A stretch of DNA of 64,000 bases from contig JAIQGL010000001.1 of assembly GCA_020072585.1 (NCBI GenBank), positions 336,310 to 400,309 of the forward strand. Direction: 5' to 3'. Of the stretch, positions 53,574-62,518 are shown one piece after another. Under the pieces are notes generated by a model. The model did no database searches, was not told the origin of the DNA, and saw only the letters and a list, made by a program, of their open reading frames with translations. Origin of the DNA: Terriglobia bacterium (GTDB taxonomy: Bacteria > Acidobacteriota > Terriglobia > Terriglobales > Acidobacteriaceae). The position numbers and the translations under genes were made by a program. Numbering within the stretch: position 1 is the first letter of the stretch; each line of letters begins with the position of its first letter.

Positions 53574-54994
53574 AATACCGCAGCCTGTTTCTGAAAATAT
53601 TCATATCGTTCTGGCTGACGATGGCCTTGACCATCGGAGTCTTGACTCTGATGTCACGGATTTCAAACACAGAATCCCTGCCGGAGCGCGCCAGCCGTGG
53701 TCCAGTAAGGGAAGGGCTCACTCTCTATTCTGAAGCCACCATCCGTGTGTTTGAACACGAAGGACCGCCTGCGCTGGACGAATTTGTCCGCCGGTCATTG
53801 CAGGAGTCAGGAACAGAAATTTTTCTCTTTGATGCCGCGGGAAAGCCTCTTACTTCAAACAACGCGGAGAGCGTTGCGGCTGTCGTAAAAGAGCTGCAAG
53901 CTAGCCCGCAGGACCAGCCGCCACGGCTCTTTCCGTTATTTACCGGCGCGACCAGAGCAACATGGGGAAGGTTTGTTGTCTCCGCCAGTGGCAAGCCATA
54001 TATATTTGTCGCCCGCTTTCGCCAGCCCGGTGGACCGCCGCCCTTCTTCACGGCTCCGCGCATCGCGGTGAGTATTCTGATTGCCGGCGTAGTTTGTTAC
54101 CTGCTGGCCCTGTATCTGACTTCTCCGGTGAAGAAACTGAAGGCGGTAGTCCAGCAATTTGCCGAGGGTAACCTTGATGTTCGCGTAGGTCCGCAGTTGA
54201 GAAGCCGCCAGGACGAACTGGCTGACCTGGGCCGTGAGTTCGATCACATGGCGGAGCGCATCGCAGCGCTTATTTCGGCGCAAAAACGCCTGCTGGCGGA
54301 CATCTCCCATGAACTGCGCTCACCCCTGGCGCGTTTGACCGTGGCCCTGGAACTGGCGCGCAAGAACACCACCGGCAAGGGCATTGCCGCACTAGACAGG
54401 ATTGAACTGGAATCCGAGCGGGTCAACAGCCTGGTGGGCCAGTTGCTGGCTCTTACGCGCCTGGAGAGCGGTGCTGAGCGGGTTCCTCCAGAGTGTGTGG
54501 TTTTGGAAGAACTGGTGCAAGAAGTGATTGATGATGCCAACTATGAAGCCAAGCCGCACCACAAGGAAGTTAAGGTGCTCCAGTTGGCGGCGTGCCGCGT
54601 GCGTGGATCTTCAGAGCTGTTGCGCAGTGGAATTGAGAATGTCATCCGTAATGCAATTCGTTACACCGCGGAAGGCACGGCAGTCGAGGTTTCTCTCGCC
54701 TGTCCCCCTGGCCCTGGCACCGCGGTTTTGACGGTTCGCGATTACGGTCCGGGCGTGCCCGAAGCCGAACTTGCACACATCTTTGAGCCTTTCTATCGCG
54801 TAGGTGAGGCGCGCGAGCGTTCCAGTGGCGGCGTGGGGCTTGGCCTTTCTATTGCGGACCGAACGGTAAAATTGCACGGTGGCGCCATCCGCGCAGAAAA
54901 TGTGATGGGCGGTTTGCTGATCACGATGGAATTACCAGTTTCCCCAGCTCCCGCCGTGGTGAAGCCCGCAGCAGAGAAGATGCCGGTCTCCTGA
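53570..54994 (+). CDS. cpxA: Membrane sensor histidine kinase (CpxA-like)
   Basis: The product is 474 residues from a GTG overlapping the regulator stop. One membrane helix near the N-terminus (FISFWLTMALTIGVLTLM), a periplasmic domain of about 130 residues and a second helix (ISILIAGVVCYLLALYL) come first. HAMP (SPVKKLKAVVQQFAEGNLDV), HisKA (LADISHELRSPLARL) and HATPase (DYGPGVP, GVGLGLSIADR) domains follow. The periplasmic part should bind the Spy-like inhibitor. The C-terminus is convergent with the BrkB gene, with 14 bases between. Confidence 0.88.
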   Translation: MKYRSLFLKIFISFWLTMALTIGVLTLMSRISNTESLPERASRGPVREGLTLYSEATIRVFEHEGPPALDEFVRRSLQESGTEIFLFDAAGKPLTSNNAESVAAVVKELQASPQDQPPRLFPLFTGATRATWGRFVVSASGKPYIFVARFRQPGGPPPFFTAPRIAVSILIAGVVCYLLALYLTSPVKKLKAVVQQFAEGNLDVRVGPQLRSRQDELADLGREFDHMAERIAALISAQKRLLADISHELRSPLARLTVALELARKNTTGKGIAALDRIELESERVNSLVGQLLALTRLESGAERVPPECVVLEELVQEVIDDANYEAKPHHKEVKVLQLAACRVRGSSELLRSGIENVIRNAIRYTAEGTAVEVSLACPPGPGTAVLTVRDYGPGVPEAELAHIFEPFYRVGEARERSSGGVGLGLSIADRTVKLHGGAIRAENVMGGLLITMELPVSPAPAVVKPAAEKMPVS

Positions 54995-55008
54995 ATCGCG
55001 AGAACAAC

Positions 55009-55956
55009 TCACGCCGCTTTTTCTCCCACATCTTTGGCATCGGGACGGCCCTGCCGCGCGGCGGCATTCTCGATTTCTGAATTGATCTCTCCTCCCAGCA
55101 GCACCGCCAGTCCGGAAATATAAAGCCAGAAGAGCAGCACAATGACCGCACCCAGCGATCCATAAGACTTGCTATAGCTATTGAAGTAATGCAGATATAC
55201 CCGGAACAACATAGAAGCGCCAATCCATACCAGAACGCCAACCAGCGATCCGGGGGTGATCCACTGCCATTGCTGCTTCGCGTCTGGTCCCCAGTAGTAG
55301 AGGAGAGCAAATGCCATCACCACAAAGAGGAATGCGACCGGCCATTGCGCCAGATGCCATGTCATCACGCTGAAAGCGCTCAACCCTATCTGTGAGCCAA
55401 CGAAGTCAGCAATGCCGCCTCCGTAGAGAACAATGATCAATGCCACAATCGTGAGCGCGGAGAGCGCCACTGTCAGGCCAATGGAAATCAGCCTGCGCTT
55501 CCACCAGGGGCGGACCTCTTTTACGTGATAGCAGCGGTTGAGCGCGTCCATGATCGAACTGACTCCGCCTGAGCCTGCCCAGATGGCCAGCGCGAGCCCT
55601 AAGGCGAGCTTTACCCCGGAGCTGTGGTTCGCGATCTCCTGCAGCGTCTTCTGCACCAGCCGGTAAGCGTCTCCCGGCATGAATCGCGCGGTGTAATGGA
55701 GCAGGCCGGACTGAAGATCATGGCTTCTGGCAAAGAGCCCCAGAACCGCCATGAGGAAAAAAATCATGGGGAACAGCGCAGAGACGAAATAGTAAGCCAG
55801 TGCCGCCGAACGGGTAAGCACATCGTCGTCATCTATTTCGTAATAGATACGCTTCAGCAACTGCCATGGCGTTAAGCCGCCAAGCTTCCACGGGGAAGCC
55901 TGCTTCATCGCGTTGGTTGGGTGGCCGGTCTCTTCGTCCAATTTGTAAAGACGCAT
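55009..55956 (-). CDS. YihY/BrkB-family membrane protein
   Basis: The product is 315 residues from ATG 55956, which has a GGAGCAGGGG site immediately upstream. A longer frame from 56103 begins in a less protein-like stretch. It has six membrane helices. RSAALAYYFVSALFPMIFFL and IWAGSGGVSSIMDALNRCYHV are diagnostic of the family (formerly mislabelled RNase BN). The C-terminal LLFWLYISGLAVLLGGEINSE is also conserved. The function is unknown; transporter and virulence roles have been suggested for relatives. It is convergent with cpxA. Confidence 0.9.
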   Translation of the reverse strand: MRLYKLDEETGHPTNAMKQASPWKLGGLTPWQLLKRIYYEIDDDDVLTRSAALAYYFVSALFPMIFFLMAVLGLFARSHDLQSGLLHYTARFMPGDAYRLVQKTLQEIANHSSGVKLALGLALAIWAGSGGVSSIMDALNRCYHVKEVRPWWKRRLISIGLTVALSALTIVALIIVLYGGGIADFVGSQIGLSAFSVMTWHLAQWPVAFLFVVMAFALLYYWGPDAKQQWQWITPGSLVGVLVWIGASMLFRVYLHYFNSYSKSYGSLGAVIVLLFWLYISGLAVLLGGEINSEIENAAARQGRPDAKDVGEKAA

Positions 55957-56376
55957 CCCCTGCTCCGCATGGCGCAGAAAGTTTGGCTTCTTAGGATTGG
56001 ATGAGACTTTGAGAAGAAAGGAAACTGCTGGCCAGAGCTGCGGTTTTTTATCACCCTGGGGGAGCGGGCGAATCAACAAGGCCCAATGTACTGCGCTGAG
56101 CAATCCTTTTGTGGTTGCAAAAGGATGGCTTGCGCCGTCCGCCGGGTCCTGTTATTCCGCTCCGCTCCCATCAGGGTGAGAGAGAAAAAGAATGAATTAC
56201 TTATTAAGACGATAAAAACAGGCCGGAGTTATCAAAATATAAACAATAAAAATTGTAAAAATATTTTTACAGGGTGGAACCTATTTCCCCAGCCAACGTA
56301 TTACTAACCAAGAGCTGCAAATCTGGTCAAAAGGACTGGCAGCAACGGAAAGCAGACAAATCTCTTGGAGGCAGTT
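55957..56376. other. Intergenic region with AT-rich block and a small hairpin
   Basis: These 420 bases between the BrkB gene and the small membrane peptide hold no listed gene. ATCCTTTTG (56103-56111) and CAAAAGGAT (56118-56126) form a 9-bp hairpin of unknown role. The right half is AT-rich with the palindrome at 56254 and probably contains the promoter of the peptide gene. Confidence 0.4.
56254..56271. promoter_or_regulatory. Perfect 18-base AT-rich palindrome
   Basis: TGTAAAAATATTTTTACA is its own reverse complement. It lies in an AT-rich stretch 106 bases before the 36-residue membrane peptide and is surrounded by an AT-rich block (56190-56270) unlike the region average. It is a candidate operator; no regulator is adjacent. 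Confidence 0.5.
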
Positions 56377-56487
56377 ATGGACGCGAAGTGGAACAACATC
56401 GTAGACAACACCATGGTGCGCGTTGGCATGGTGATTGTTGGTTTTGGCGCGTGGCTGGCTATCGGGTACGGTTTGCTGGCGTCGTAA
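56377..56487 (+). CDS. Small single-pass membrane peptide (36 residues)
   Basis: An ATG at 56377 with GGAGG five bases upstream (56367-56371) opens a frame of 36 residues ending at TAA 56485-56487. After a polar start (MDAKWNNIVDNTM) the rest is one hydrophobic helix (VRVGMVIVGFGAWLAIGYGL, then LAS). The excellent ribosome site, the AT-rich upstream region with a palindrome and the lack of any overlapping gene make it a likely real gene. It does not resemble a known toxin by eye; it could be a regulatory or structural membrane micropeptide. Confidence 0.6.
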   Translation: MDAKWNNIVDNTMVRVGMVIVGFGAWLAIGYGLLAS

Positions 56488-56559
56488 GAAGGCGGTGTTC
56501 GCGGCAGGTATTTGGCTCCGCCCGTGGGGCCTGCACGCAGCGGAGTAAGAAGGTCTTTT

Positions 56560-57804
56560 TCAGACTTGTGCTACTTCCGCCGTTTTTCCTGAACCATAGC
56601 GCGTATCGAGATATTCATTCAGGATGTCAATAAACTCGGCGACAATGCGGTCGCCCTTCAGCGTAGTCATCAGCCGGCCGTCAACAAACACCGGCGCTTT
56701 AGGTTCTTCAAATGTGCCGGGCAGTGAGATGCCAATGTTTGCATGCTTGGACTCACCGGGGCCATTGACCACACAACCCATTACAGCCACTTTTAGTTCT
56801 TCCACACCGGGATACTTACCTCTCCACACAGGCATGTTGGTGCGAAGATAGGATTGGATCTGTTCCGCCATTTCCTGGAAGAAAGTGCTGGTGGTGCGTC
56901 CGCATCCGGGGCACGCGGTGACCTGCGGCGCAAAGCTGCGGATCCCCATCGACTGGAGGATCTGCTGGCCGACAAAGACTTCTTCCGCGCGGTTGCCATT
57001 AGGAGCGGGCGTGAGTGACACGCGGATGGTATCGCCAATGCCTTCCTGCAGCAGCACTGCCAGACCTGCGGCGCTTCCCACAATCCCTTTGGCGCCCATG
57101 CCGGCTTCCGTCAAGCCCAGATGCAGAGGATAGTCACATTTGGCGGCCAGGCTGCGGTAAACATCAATCAAATCCTGTACACCGCTGACCTTGGCGCTGA
57201 GAATAATGTAGTCATGAGGCAGGCCGAACTCTTCCGCCAGCTGCGCTGAACGCAAAGCGCTCTCCACCATGGCGTCCATGGTGACCTCGCGGGCATCTTT
57301 TGGCTCAGAGCTGCGGGAATTTTCGTCCATCATGCGGGTGAGCAGTTGCTGGTCCAGAGAGCCCCAGTTCACGCCGATCCGTACTGGCTTGTCATTCCGG
57401 ATGGCTACTTCAATCATGGCGCGGAAATTGTCGTCGTTCTTGCGGCCCACGCTGACATTCCCGGGATTGATCCGGTATTTCGCCAGCGCCTGCGCGCATT
57501 CGGGATACTTGGTCAACAGAAGGTGGCCGTTATAGTGGAAGTCGCCGATGATCGGGACCCGTACATTCTGCTTTTCCAGTTCCTCGACGATCGCCGGAAC
57601 GGCCTGTGCGGCGGCGTCATTATTGACCGTTACTCGCACCAGCTCTGAACCGGCGCGGGCCAGTTGCGCCACTTGCTGCACCGTGGATGCGACGTCCGCT
57701 GTATCAGTATTCGTCATGGATTGCACCACGACGGGCACGTCACTGCCTACGCGAACGTTGCCTATCTTTGCTGTAACACTCTTCCTGCGCTGAATGAATG
57801 CCAT
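56560..57804 (-). CDS. ispG: 4-hydroxy-3-methylbut-2-enyl diphosphate synthase IspG
   Basis: The product is 414 residues. The TIM-barrel part begins [20 protein letters not shown] and includes [13 protein letters not shown] and SLDQQLL. The C-terminal 4Fe-4S domain has [12 protein letters not shown] (two Cys), then [20 protein letters not shown] (third Cys and the cluster-binding Glu). It converts MEcPP to HMBPP in the non-mevalonate isoprenoid pathway. It is typical in length and stands alone. Confidence 0.95.
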   Translation of the reverse strand: MAFIQRRKSVTAKIGNVRVGSDVPVVVQSMTNTDTADVASTVQQVAQLARAGSELVRVTVNNDAAAQAVPAIVEELEKQNVRVPIIGDFHYNGHLLLTKYPECAQALAKYRINPGNVSVGRKNDDNFRAMIEVAIRNDKPVRIGVNWGSLDQQLLTRMMDENSRSSEPKDAREVTMDAMVESALRSAQLAEEFGLPHDYIILSAKVSGVQDLIDVYRSLAAKCDYPLHLGLTEAGMGAKGIVGSAAGLAVLLQEGIGDTIRVSLTPAPNGNRAEEVFVGQQILQSMGIRSFAPQVTACPGCGRTTSTFFQEMAEQIQSYLRTNMPVWRGKYPGVEELKVAVMGCVVNGPGESKHANIGISLPGTFEEPKAPVFVDGRLMTTLKGDRIVAEFIDILNEYLDTRYGSGKTAEVAQV

Positions 57805-57830
57805 TGTTTCCTAGTTTAACAAAATTGCGG

Positions 57831-58400
57831 TTAGACCTGTTCGTTACGCAAGGGCGAGTCTTCTGCTGGCAGGGGTGGCCGAAGTTGTAGCAGCTTGATC
57901 AGAGCGAAGAGGACTAAGGCCGGGCACCAGATCCAGAGGATTTCATTCCCCATGATCCTCAGTCCTCGGGCGGTGAAGAACCCGCTGAGGCTGATGGGGG
58001 ACACAAGGATCGGTCTCCATGGGAAAAAATAGCGTTGCGTATCCAACGGTGAGAGGAAGGCGACACCCAGACCGCCATTGGTCATGGCATCAAGCAGACC
58101 GTGAGAAGCCATGACCAGGAAGAACAGAATGGCCATCTCCCATTGGCGATGGAAGCGGCCATCCAGCCACATTGCCGCAAAGGCTGCAAAGATGAAGGCA
58201 AACAGCAGGGAGTGGGTGAGCCCGCGATGTCCCCAGAGGGCTCCGTATGGCACTCCCATATGAAAGCCGATGGAATCAATATCGGGCAGCATGGAGTATG
58301 CCACCACAACAAACCAATAGCGCCAGTCTTTGCGCCAGTCCGGTTTGCCTGCCTGGCCGATTACCGCTCCTGCAAGTGTGTGAGTAAAAAGACTGGCCAT
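57831..58400 (-). CDS. YdjM-like (DUF457) inner-membrane metal-dependent hydrolase family
   Basis: The product is 189 residues from ATG 58400. It is polytopic. The family residues are FTHTLAGAVIG (first His), YSMLPDIDSIG (Asp pair), HRGLTHSLL (His pair) and ASHGLLDAMTNGG (His/Asp). They form a presumed metal site at the membrane face, as in YdjM/LexA-regulated relatives. The substrate is unknown. Upstream it is divergent from the DUF6599-like gene across 95 bases. Confidence 0.88.
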   Translation of the reverse strand: MASLFTHTLAGAVIGQAGKPDWRKDWRYWFVVVAYSMLPDIDSIGFHMGVPYGALWGHRGLTHSLLFAFIFAAFAAMWLDGRFHRQWEMAILFFLVMASHGLLDAMTNGGLGVAFLSPLDTQRYFFPWRPILVSPISLSGFFTARGLRIMGNEILWIWCPALVLFALIKLLQLRPPLPAEDSPLRNEQV

Positions 58401-58495
58401 TCCGTATTCTGTCAGATCGCCCTGCAAAAAAGCGTTTAGAATCTACAGAGGCGCTACCGGTGTCTAACTAACAGGTATCTAACTAAAAAAAAGAG

Positions 58496-59653
58496 ATGTT
58501 TCGTACCCTTTTCAGCCCGCCGATTTTCATTCCGAAGGTCTTCACCTCGACGATCTTCGTCCCGAAGTCCGTTATCCCGAAGGCCGTTATTCAAAAGATC
58601 AAGCTCCTTTCCATCCTGCTGCTCTTCGTCACGGTCGCCTTTGGCCAGAAAGCGAAGGACAAGCCCGTTGGTCTGCTGCCCCAGTCCTTCAGCGGCTGGC
58701 ATATCGAGCCCAGGAGCGTTAAGACAACACCAGATCCTGCTGCCGCCGATCCCACAGACGCACCTGTGCTGAAAGAATATGGCTTTGCCGGCCTGGAAAG
58801 CGCCACCTACGCGCGTAGCGGGCGCACCATGCAGGTCAAAGCGGCCCGTTTCAATGATGCCACCGGCGCTTTCGGCGCCTTTACCTATTACGTCCAGCCG
58901 CAAATGCAGGTGGAGAAGATCGGCGACCAGGGTGCGTCCAGCAATTCCCGTATCCTGTTTTTCAAGGGCAATCTCCTGGTGGATGTTGCCGTAGAACATT
59001 TGTCTGCGATGTCCGGGGCCGATCTGCGCGCCCTGGCCGATGCGTTGCCACGGCCGAAAGACAACACCGGTAAGTTGCCCGCCCTGCCCGGCAATCTTCC
59101 GTCACAATCTCTTCTGCGCAACAGCAGCCGGTACATTCTTGGTCCGGAAGCCATGTCCCGCCTTGGCGGGCTGATTCCGGCACAGCTGATTGACTTCAGC
59201 AAAGGTCCGGAATTAGCGATAGGCAGATACCGCACCTCGCAGGGTGAAGCGTCTGTGACTCTTATCAGCTATCCCACGCCGCAAATTGCCAGAGAACGCA
59301 TGGAAGCCATGCAGGCCGCCCCACTTTCTGGTGGCCCTTTCTATTTCAAGCGCAGTGGTCCGTATGTTGTGGCCGTCAGCGGCAACATCCCTGGCGATGA
59401 AGCGCAATCCCTGCTGGCCTCGGTCAATTATGACGCCGATGTGACCTTGCTCCAGCCAACCAAACCCAAACCCGTGGAAGATCGCGCAGGTTTCATTGTG
59501 GCCCTGGTGCTATTGTGCGTTATCGCGGTGCTTGGCGCTCTCGTCTTTGGCTTTGTGTTCGGGGGCATCAGAGTTCTGGCCAACCGGTTCTTCCCAAATA
59601 GGGTTTTCAGCCGTACAGAGTCGGCTGAGATCATCCGTTTGAATCTTAAGTGA
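58496..59653 (+). CDS. DUF6599-like membrane-anchored protein with repeat-expanded N-terminus
   Basis: The product is 385 residues. The n-region is unusually long (34 residues) and made of repeats (IFIPKVF, IFVPKSV, IPKAVI) encoded by near-repeated DNA units around TCCCGAAGnCCGTTAT (58530-58592). A hydrophobic signal (LLSILLLFVTVAFG) follows. A globular part (QSFSGWHIEP ... DATGAFGAFTYYVQP) then leads to a C-terminal membrane helix (GFIVALVLLCVIAVLGALVF). No ATG/GTG/TTG in frame lies between 58496 and the hydrophobic segment, so the start is fixed. The role is unknown. Confidence 0.82.
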   Translation: MFRTLFSPPIFIPKVFTSTIFVPKSVIPKAVIQKIKLLSILLLFVTVAFGQKAKDKPVGLLPQSFSGWHIEPRSVKTTPDPAAADPTDAPVLKEYGFAGLESATYARSGRTMQVKAARFNDATGAFGAFTYYVQPQMQVEKIGDQGASSNSRILFFKGNLLVDVAVEHLSAMSGADLRALADALPRPKDNTGKLPALPGNLPSQSLLRNSSRYILGPEAMSRLGGLIPAQLIDFSKGPELAIGRYRTSQGEASVTLISYPTPQIARERMEAMQAAPLSGGPFYFKRSGPYVVAVSGNIPGDEAQSLLASVNYDADVTLLQPTKPKPVEDRAGFIVALVLLCVIAVLGALVFGFVFGGIRVLANRFFPNRVFSRTESAEIIRLNLK

Positions 59654-59788
59654 CCCCATAAGTCCTTGAAAAAGTTACCTTTACAGAAAAATCAAAGCAG
59701 AGAAGTGACATTTTTTGTCATTTGCGAGACAGTGTTGATAAGATTGTTAAATCATTGAAAACAAAGGCATTTATTCTACAAAAATTCC

Positions 59789-59912
59789 TTGACACTGCCT
59801 TTCGCTGCCCAATAAGATTTCGCCAGAAAGTTTCGATGGTTTTTTCTTGAACTCCGTTGGAACTATTCTCCCTTGAAAGAGAAGGCCGTCCAGTTGCCGG
59901 ACGGCCTTTTCG
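59789..59912 (+). ncRNA. Candidate small RNA (promoter-terminator unit)
   Basis: TTGACA at 59789-59794 and TAAGAT at 59813-59818 (18-base spacer) predict transcription from about 59825. A strong hairpin (arms AAGGCCGTCC 59882-59891 and GGACGGCCTT 59899-59908) followed by TTTTCGTTTGTTT would stop it. The product would be 80-90 nt with no start codon of note, and the next gene lies on the other strand. It is an inference from signals only. Confidence 0.45.
59882..59908 (+). terminator. Rho-independent terminator
   Basis: A 10-bp perfect GC-rich stem with a 7-base loop (agttgcc) and a downstream T-rich tract. It terminates the candidate small RNA or, less likely, read-through from the DUF6599-like gene 230 bases upstream. 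Confidence 0.78.
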
Positions 59913-60260
59913 TTTGTTTCTCTCGCTCCGCTCACACCGCTCAACTTTTTCGTTTTGAGGTAATTCCTTCGTACTCCTTGATGCATGCCATTCGTCATGC
60001 AAGTCGGCCTCGCGGCTTGGGCTCATGGACAAAATTTGTCGCTCCGCTCCATCGTTATCATTCCCTGGAGCATAAAAAAGATCTTCTGCTCCTGATGCAG
60101 GGCGTAAACCAGTCTTGCGGCATCGGACATGCGACAAAATTTGTCATTGCGCGGAAAGTTTTACAAGTCAGATCGAAAGAACCAAACCTTGCCAGTGATC
60201 CACGGCGCGCCGCGCTTTAACTCGTTATCCTCCTTTATCTGCATTCATCTGCGGCGAAAG

Positions 60261-60887
60261 TTACTTATCCATCTCGTACGCAATCTTGATCCACTTCTTG
60301 ACTTCAGCATTAATATCTTTCAGTGACGTGATCTCAATCCGGTGAGTAATGCGGTCCTTCTTCGCGAGCCCGCCGGTATCAATGAGCCGTTTTGGAACTT
60401 TGGTGTCCTGAAGCGCGAGTCCCAGGTCAACGCGGGTGCGCGTGGTGGGTTTGATCTGCGCGAAGACGTGTTTGCGGTAGAGCGGGACCATGGTCTGGCA
60501 GGGACATACTTTTACGTCCTTGCCCAGGCCGCGTCCCAGCGCCAGCAGCTCTTCAAAAATCGGACGCAAGGATTCTTTAGCGCCAGAGTACATCTCTTCC
60601 ACGTACTCCTCGGCCTGTTTGAGATAGGTTTCCGGGGTTCCGTCATCTCCCTTGCCCACCGATTGTTCAGCGATCCACCAGGCATAATTTCTGCCCAGGC
60701 CGTGCTTTGTCTGGAGCCATTCGCGACGATCTTTTTCGGTGGCTGGGCCTTCTTTTTCGATGAACCGGGTCCATTCTTCCAGCGTGCGCCCGGTTTTCTG
60801 TTTCAATCCGGCCAGAGTTTTCTGCAACAAGGCCAGGCTGGGATGGACGTCATAGGAGTATTTTGCTCTTCGTTTAGTTGCGGGCAT
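60261..60887 (-). CDS. DUF4287/DUF5655 domain protein
   Basis: The product is 208 residues. Residues about 25-80 (KTGRTLEEWTRFIEKEGPAT, then EKDRREWLQTKHGLGRNYAWWI) fit DUF4287. Residues 90-205 (YSGAKESLRPIFEELLALGR ... KVCPCQTMVPLYRKHVFAQI, ending in EVKKWIKIAYE) fit the DUF5655 transport-like fold. The combination is common in soil bacteria. No enzymatic motif is visible; it is probably cytoplasmic. The gene is solitary and basic at its N-terminus. Confidence 0.83.
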   Translation of the reverse strand: MPATKRRAKYSYDVHPSLALLQKTLAGLKQKTGRTLEEWTRFIEKEGPATEKDRREWLQTKHGLGRNYAWWIAEQSVGKGDDGTPETYLKQAEEYVEEMYSGAKESLRPIFEELLALGRGLGKDVKVCPCQTMVPLYRKHVFAQIKPTTRTRVDLGLALQDTKVPKRLIDTGGLAKKDRITHRIEITSLKDINAEVKKWIKIAYEMDK

Positions 60888-61082
60888 AAATACCTCAGGC
60901 GCAGAAGTTTACTACCGTCGGGGAGCAGTCCGTCATTTGTGATCCACGCGTCTCATTTATGTCGCATTGCGAACTATTTGTGTTTTAGCCTGAAACCAAA
61001 AGGCATCTCGTTGCTCTGTGTATAAGAGTGAACAATTCCGTGAGCTCTCAGGCAGGCATCCAAAGCAGAGAGGCAAGTTTTC

Positions 61083-62414
61083 GTGAAAAAAATCAAATTC
61101 CCTTTGATGATTGCAGTGGCACTGATCGGTGCTCTTACTCTCTATTCTGAACAGCAAGGCAAACAATCCGGCCCCGGTAATGACCGAGGTGGTAATCCAT
61201 CCATTGAACAAGGCAAGACGATTTTTCGCCAGGATACGTTTGGCGACCAGGATTTCTGGGGCGGTACGCTTCAGTTGCATCGGGCGATTGAAGGGGCCGC
61301 CCATGGTGGTGTTGGTCCGGGGGTATCTCCGGCAACGGCGCTTGCCGTAGGTCTCAAAGTTGATCAGGATGCATTGCCACCCGCGCTGGTCCAGCAGATC
61401 AAGGCCGGGAAAGTCGATTTGAACGATCCCGCGGTGACTCTGGCGTTGATGAAGCTGAACGCCGTGGTGGGCATCACAGGATTTTTCAATCCGGATGGAA
61501 CGCTCAAGTCCATGGGCATACAGTGCGCGTTCTGCCACTCCACGGTAGACAACGCATTTGCCCCTGGCATTGGACATCGCCTGGACGGCTGGGCAAACCG
61601 TGATTTGAATGTTGGTGCGATTGTTGGTTTGTCCCCCAATCTTCAGCCCGTTGCGGATGTGCTGGGAGTGGACGTGCCAACAGTCAAGACCGTACTCAGT
61701 AGCTGGGGGCCGGGGAAGTTTGACGCTGAGCTGTTTATGGACGGCAAGGCATTTCGCCCTGACGGCAAAACTGCGGCAACATTGATTCCCCCAGCCTTCG
61801 GACTTGCCGGCGTGAACCTGCATACCTCCACTGGATGGGGCTCCGTGACCTATTGGAACGCTTTTGTCGCCAATCTGGAGATGCATGGCAAAGGCAACTT
61901 CTTCGATTCGCGCCTGGACGACGCAGCAAAGTTTCCCGTGGCCGTCCGGAACGGGTTTGGCCATGTTTCTAATCCTGTCGACCTGATCACAGCCAAGCTG
62001 GGGCCGCTCCAGTCTTACCAGTTGGCCATTGCAGCGCCGGCGCCGCCGGCAGGCAGTTTTGACCGGGCAGCGGCCGCGCGCGGCAGAGTGATCTTCAGCG
62101 GCAAAGGACAATGCAGTTCCTGTCATGTACCGCCGCTGATGACCGAACCGGGTTGGAACATGCATCTGGCGTCTGATGTTTGCGTTGACGATTTTCAAGC
62201 CAGCCGCTCGCCAGACGGACGCTATCGCACCACCCCATTGAACGGTCTGTGGACACACACCAAGGGCGGGTTTTACCACGACGGACGTTTTGCCACCTTG
62301 CTGGACGTGGTGGACCACTATGACACCTGCAAGAACCTGGGATTGAACGCCACCGACAAAAATGACCTGGTCGAGTTCATGAAATCGTTGCCCAACAATA
62401 ATGATCGCGAATAA
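61083..62414 (+). CDS. Secreted di-heme cytochrome c family protein
   Basis: The product is 443 residues from a GTG. A signal peptide or anchor (FPLMIAVALIGALTL) is followed by two CxxCH heme-c sites: CAFCH (Cys148-His152) and CSSCH (Cys344-His348). Between them lies a large domain with Asn/Gly-rich loops (IGHRLDGWANRDLNVGAIVG). The second site and the end (GFYHDGRFATLLDVVDHYD, LVEFMKSL) resemble di-heme peroxidase/MauG-like C-terminal halves. It should work in periplasmic electron transfer or peroxide reduction. No partner gene is adjacent. Confidence 0.87.
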   Translation: MKKIKFPLMIAVALIGALTLYSEQQGKQSGPGNDRGGNPSIEQGKTIFRQDTFGDQDFWGGTLQLHRAIEGAAHGGVGPGVSPATALAVGLKVDQDALPPALVQQIKAGKVDLNDPAVTLALMKLNAVVGITGFFNPDGTLKSMGIQCAFCHSTVDNAFAPGIGHRLDGWANRDLNVGAIVGLSPNLQPVADVLGVDVPTVKTVLSSWGPGKFDAELFMDGKAFRPDGKTAATLIPPAFGLAGVNLHTSTGWGSVTYWNAFVANLEMHGKGNFFDSRLDDAAKFPVAVRNGFGHVSNPVDLITAKLGPLQSYQLAIAAPAPPAGSFDRAAAARGRVIFSGKGQCSSCHVPPLMTEPGWNMHLASDVCVDDFQASRSPDGRYRTTPLNGLWTHTKGGFYHDGRFATLLDVVDHYDTCKNLGLNATDKNDLVEFMKSLPNNNDRE

Positions 62415-62446
62415 AGACGGAGATCGTGATTCAACGCTGGTGGGCC

Positions 62447-62477
62447 GGGGAGCAGCAGTTGTCCGCTCCCCGTTTTT
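62447..62477 (+). terminator. Intrinsic terminator of the cytochrome gene
   Basis: The arms GGGGAGC (62447-62453) and GCTCCCC (62465-62471) are followed by GTTTTTATTTT. It lies 33 bases after the cytochrome stop and 42 before the DUF1801-type gene. Confidence 0.8.
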
Positions 62478-62518
62478 ATTTTCACTCCCTTCATGCTCTG
62501 CGCTATACTGCCGCGATT

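Larger units (their letters stand above)
59654..60260. other. Intergenic region with candidate sRNA and dispersed repeats
   Basis: These 607 bases hold no protein gene. They contain a TGACA/TGTCA inverted pair (59706-59720), the promoter-terminator unit at 59789-59912, and then repeat words such as ctcgctccgctc, gtcggcctcgc and gacaaaatttgtc (59920-60145). Those words also occur in the 44235-44441 repeat. Confidence 0.45.

Noticed and set aside
60957..62318. Minus-strand frame of 453 residues
   Set aside because: Antisense to the di-heme cytochrome gene, which carries two CxxCH sites and a signal peptide.
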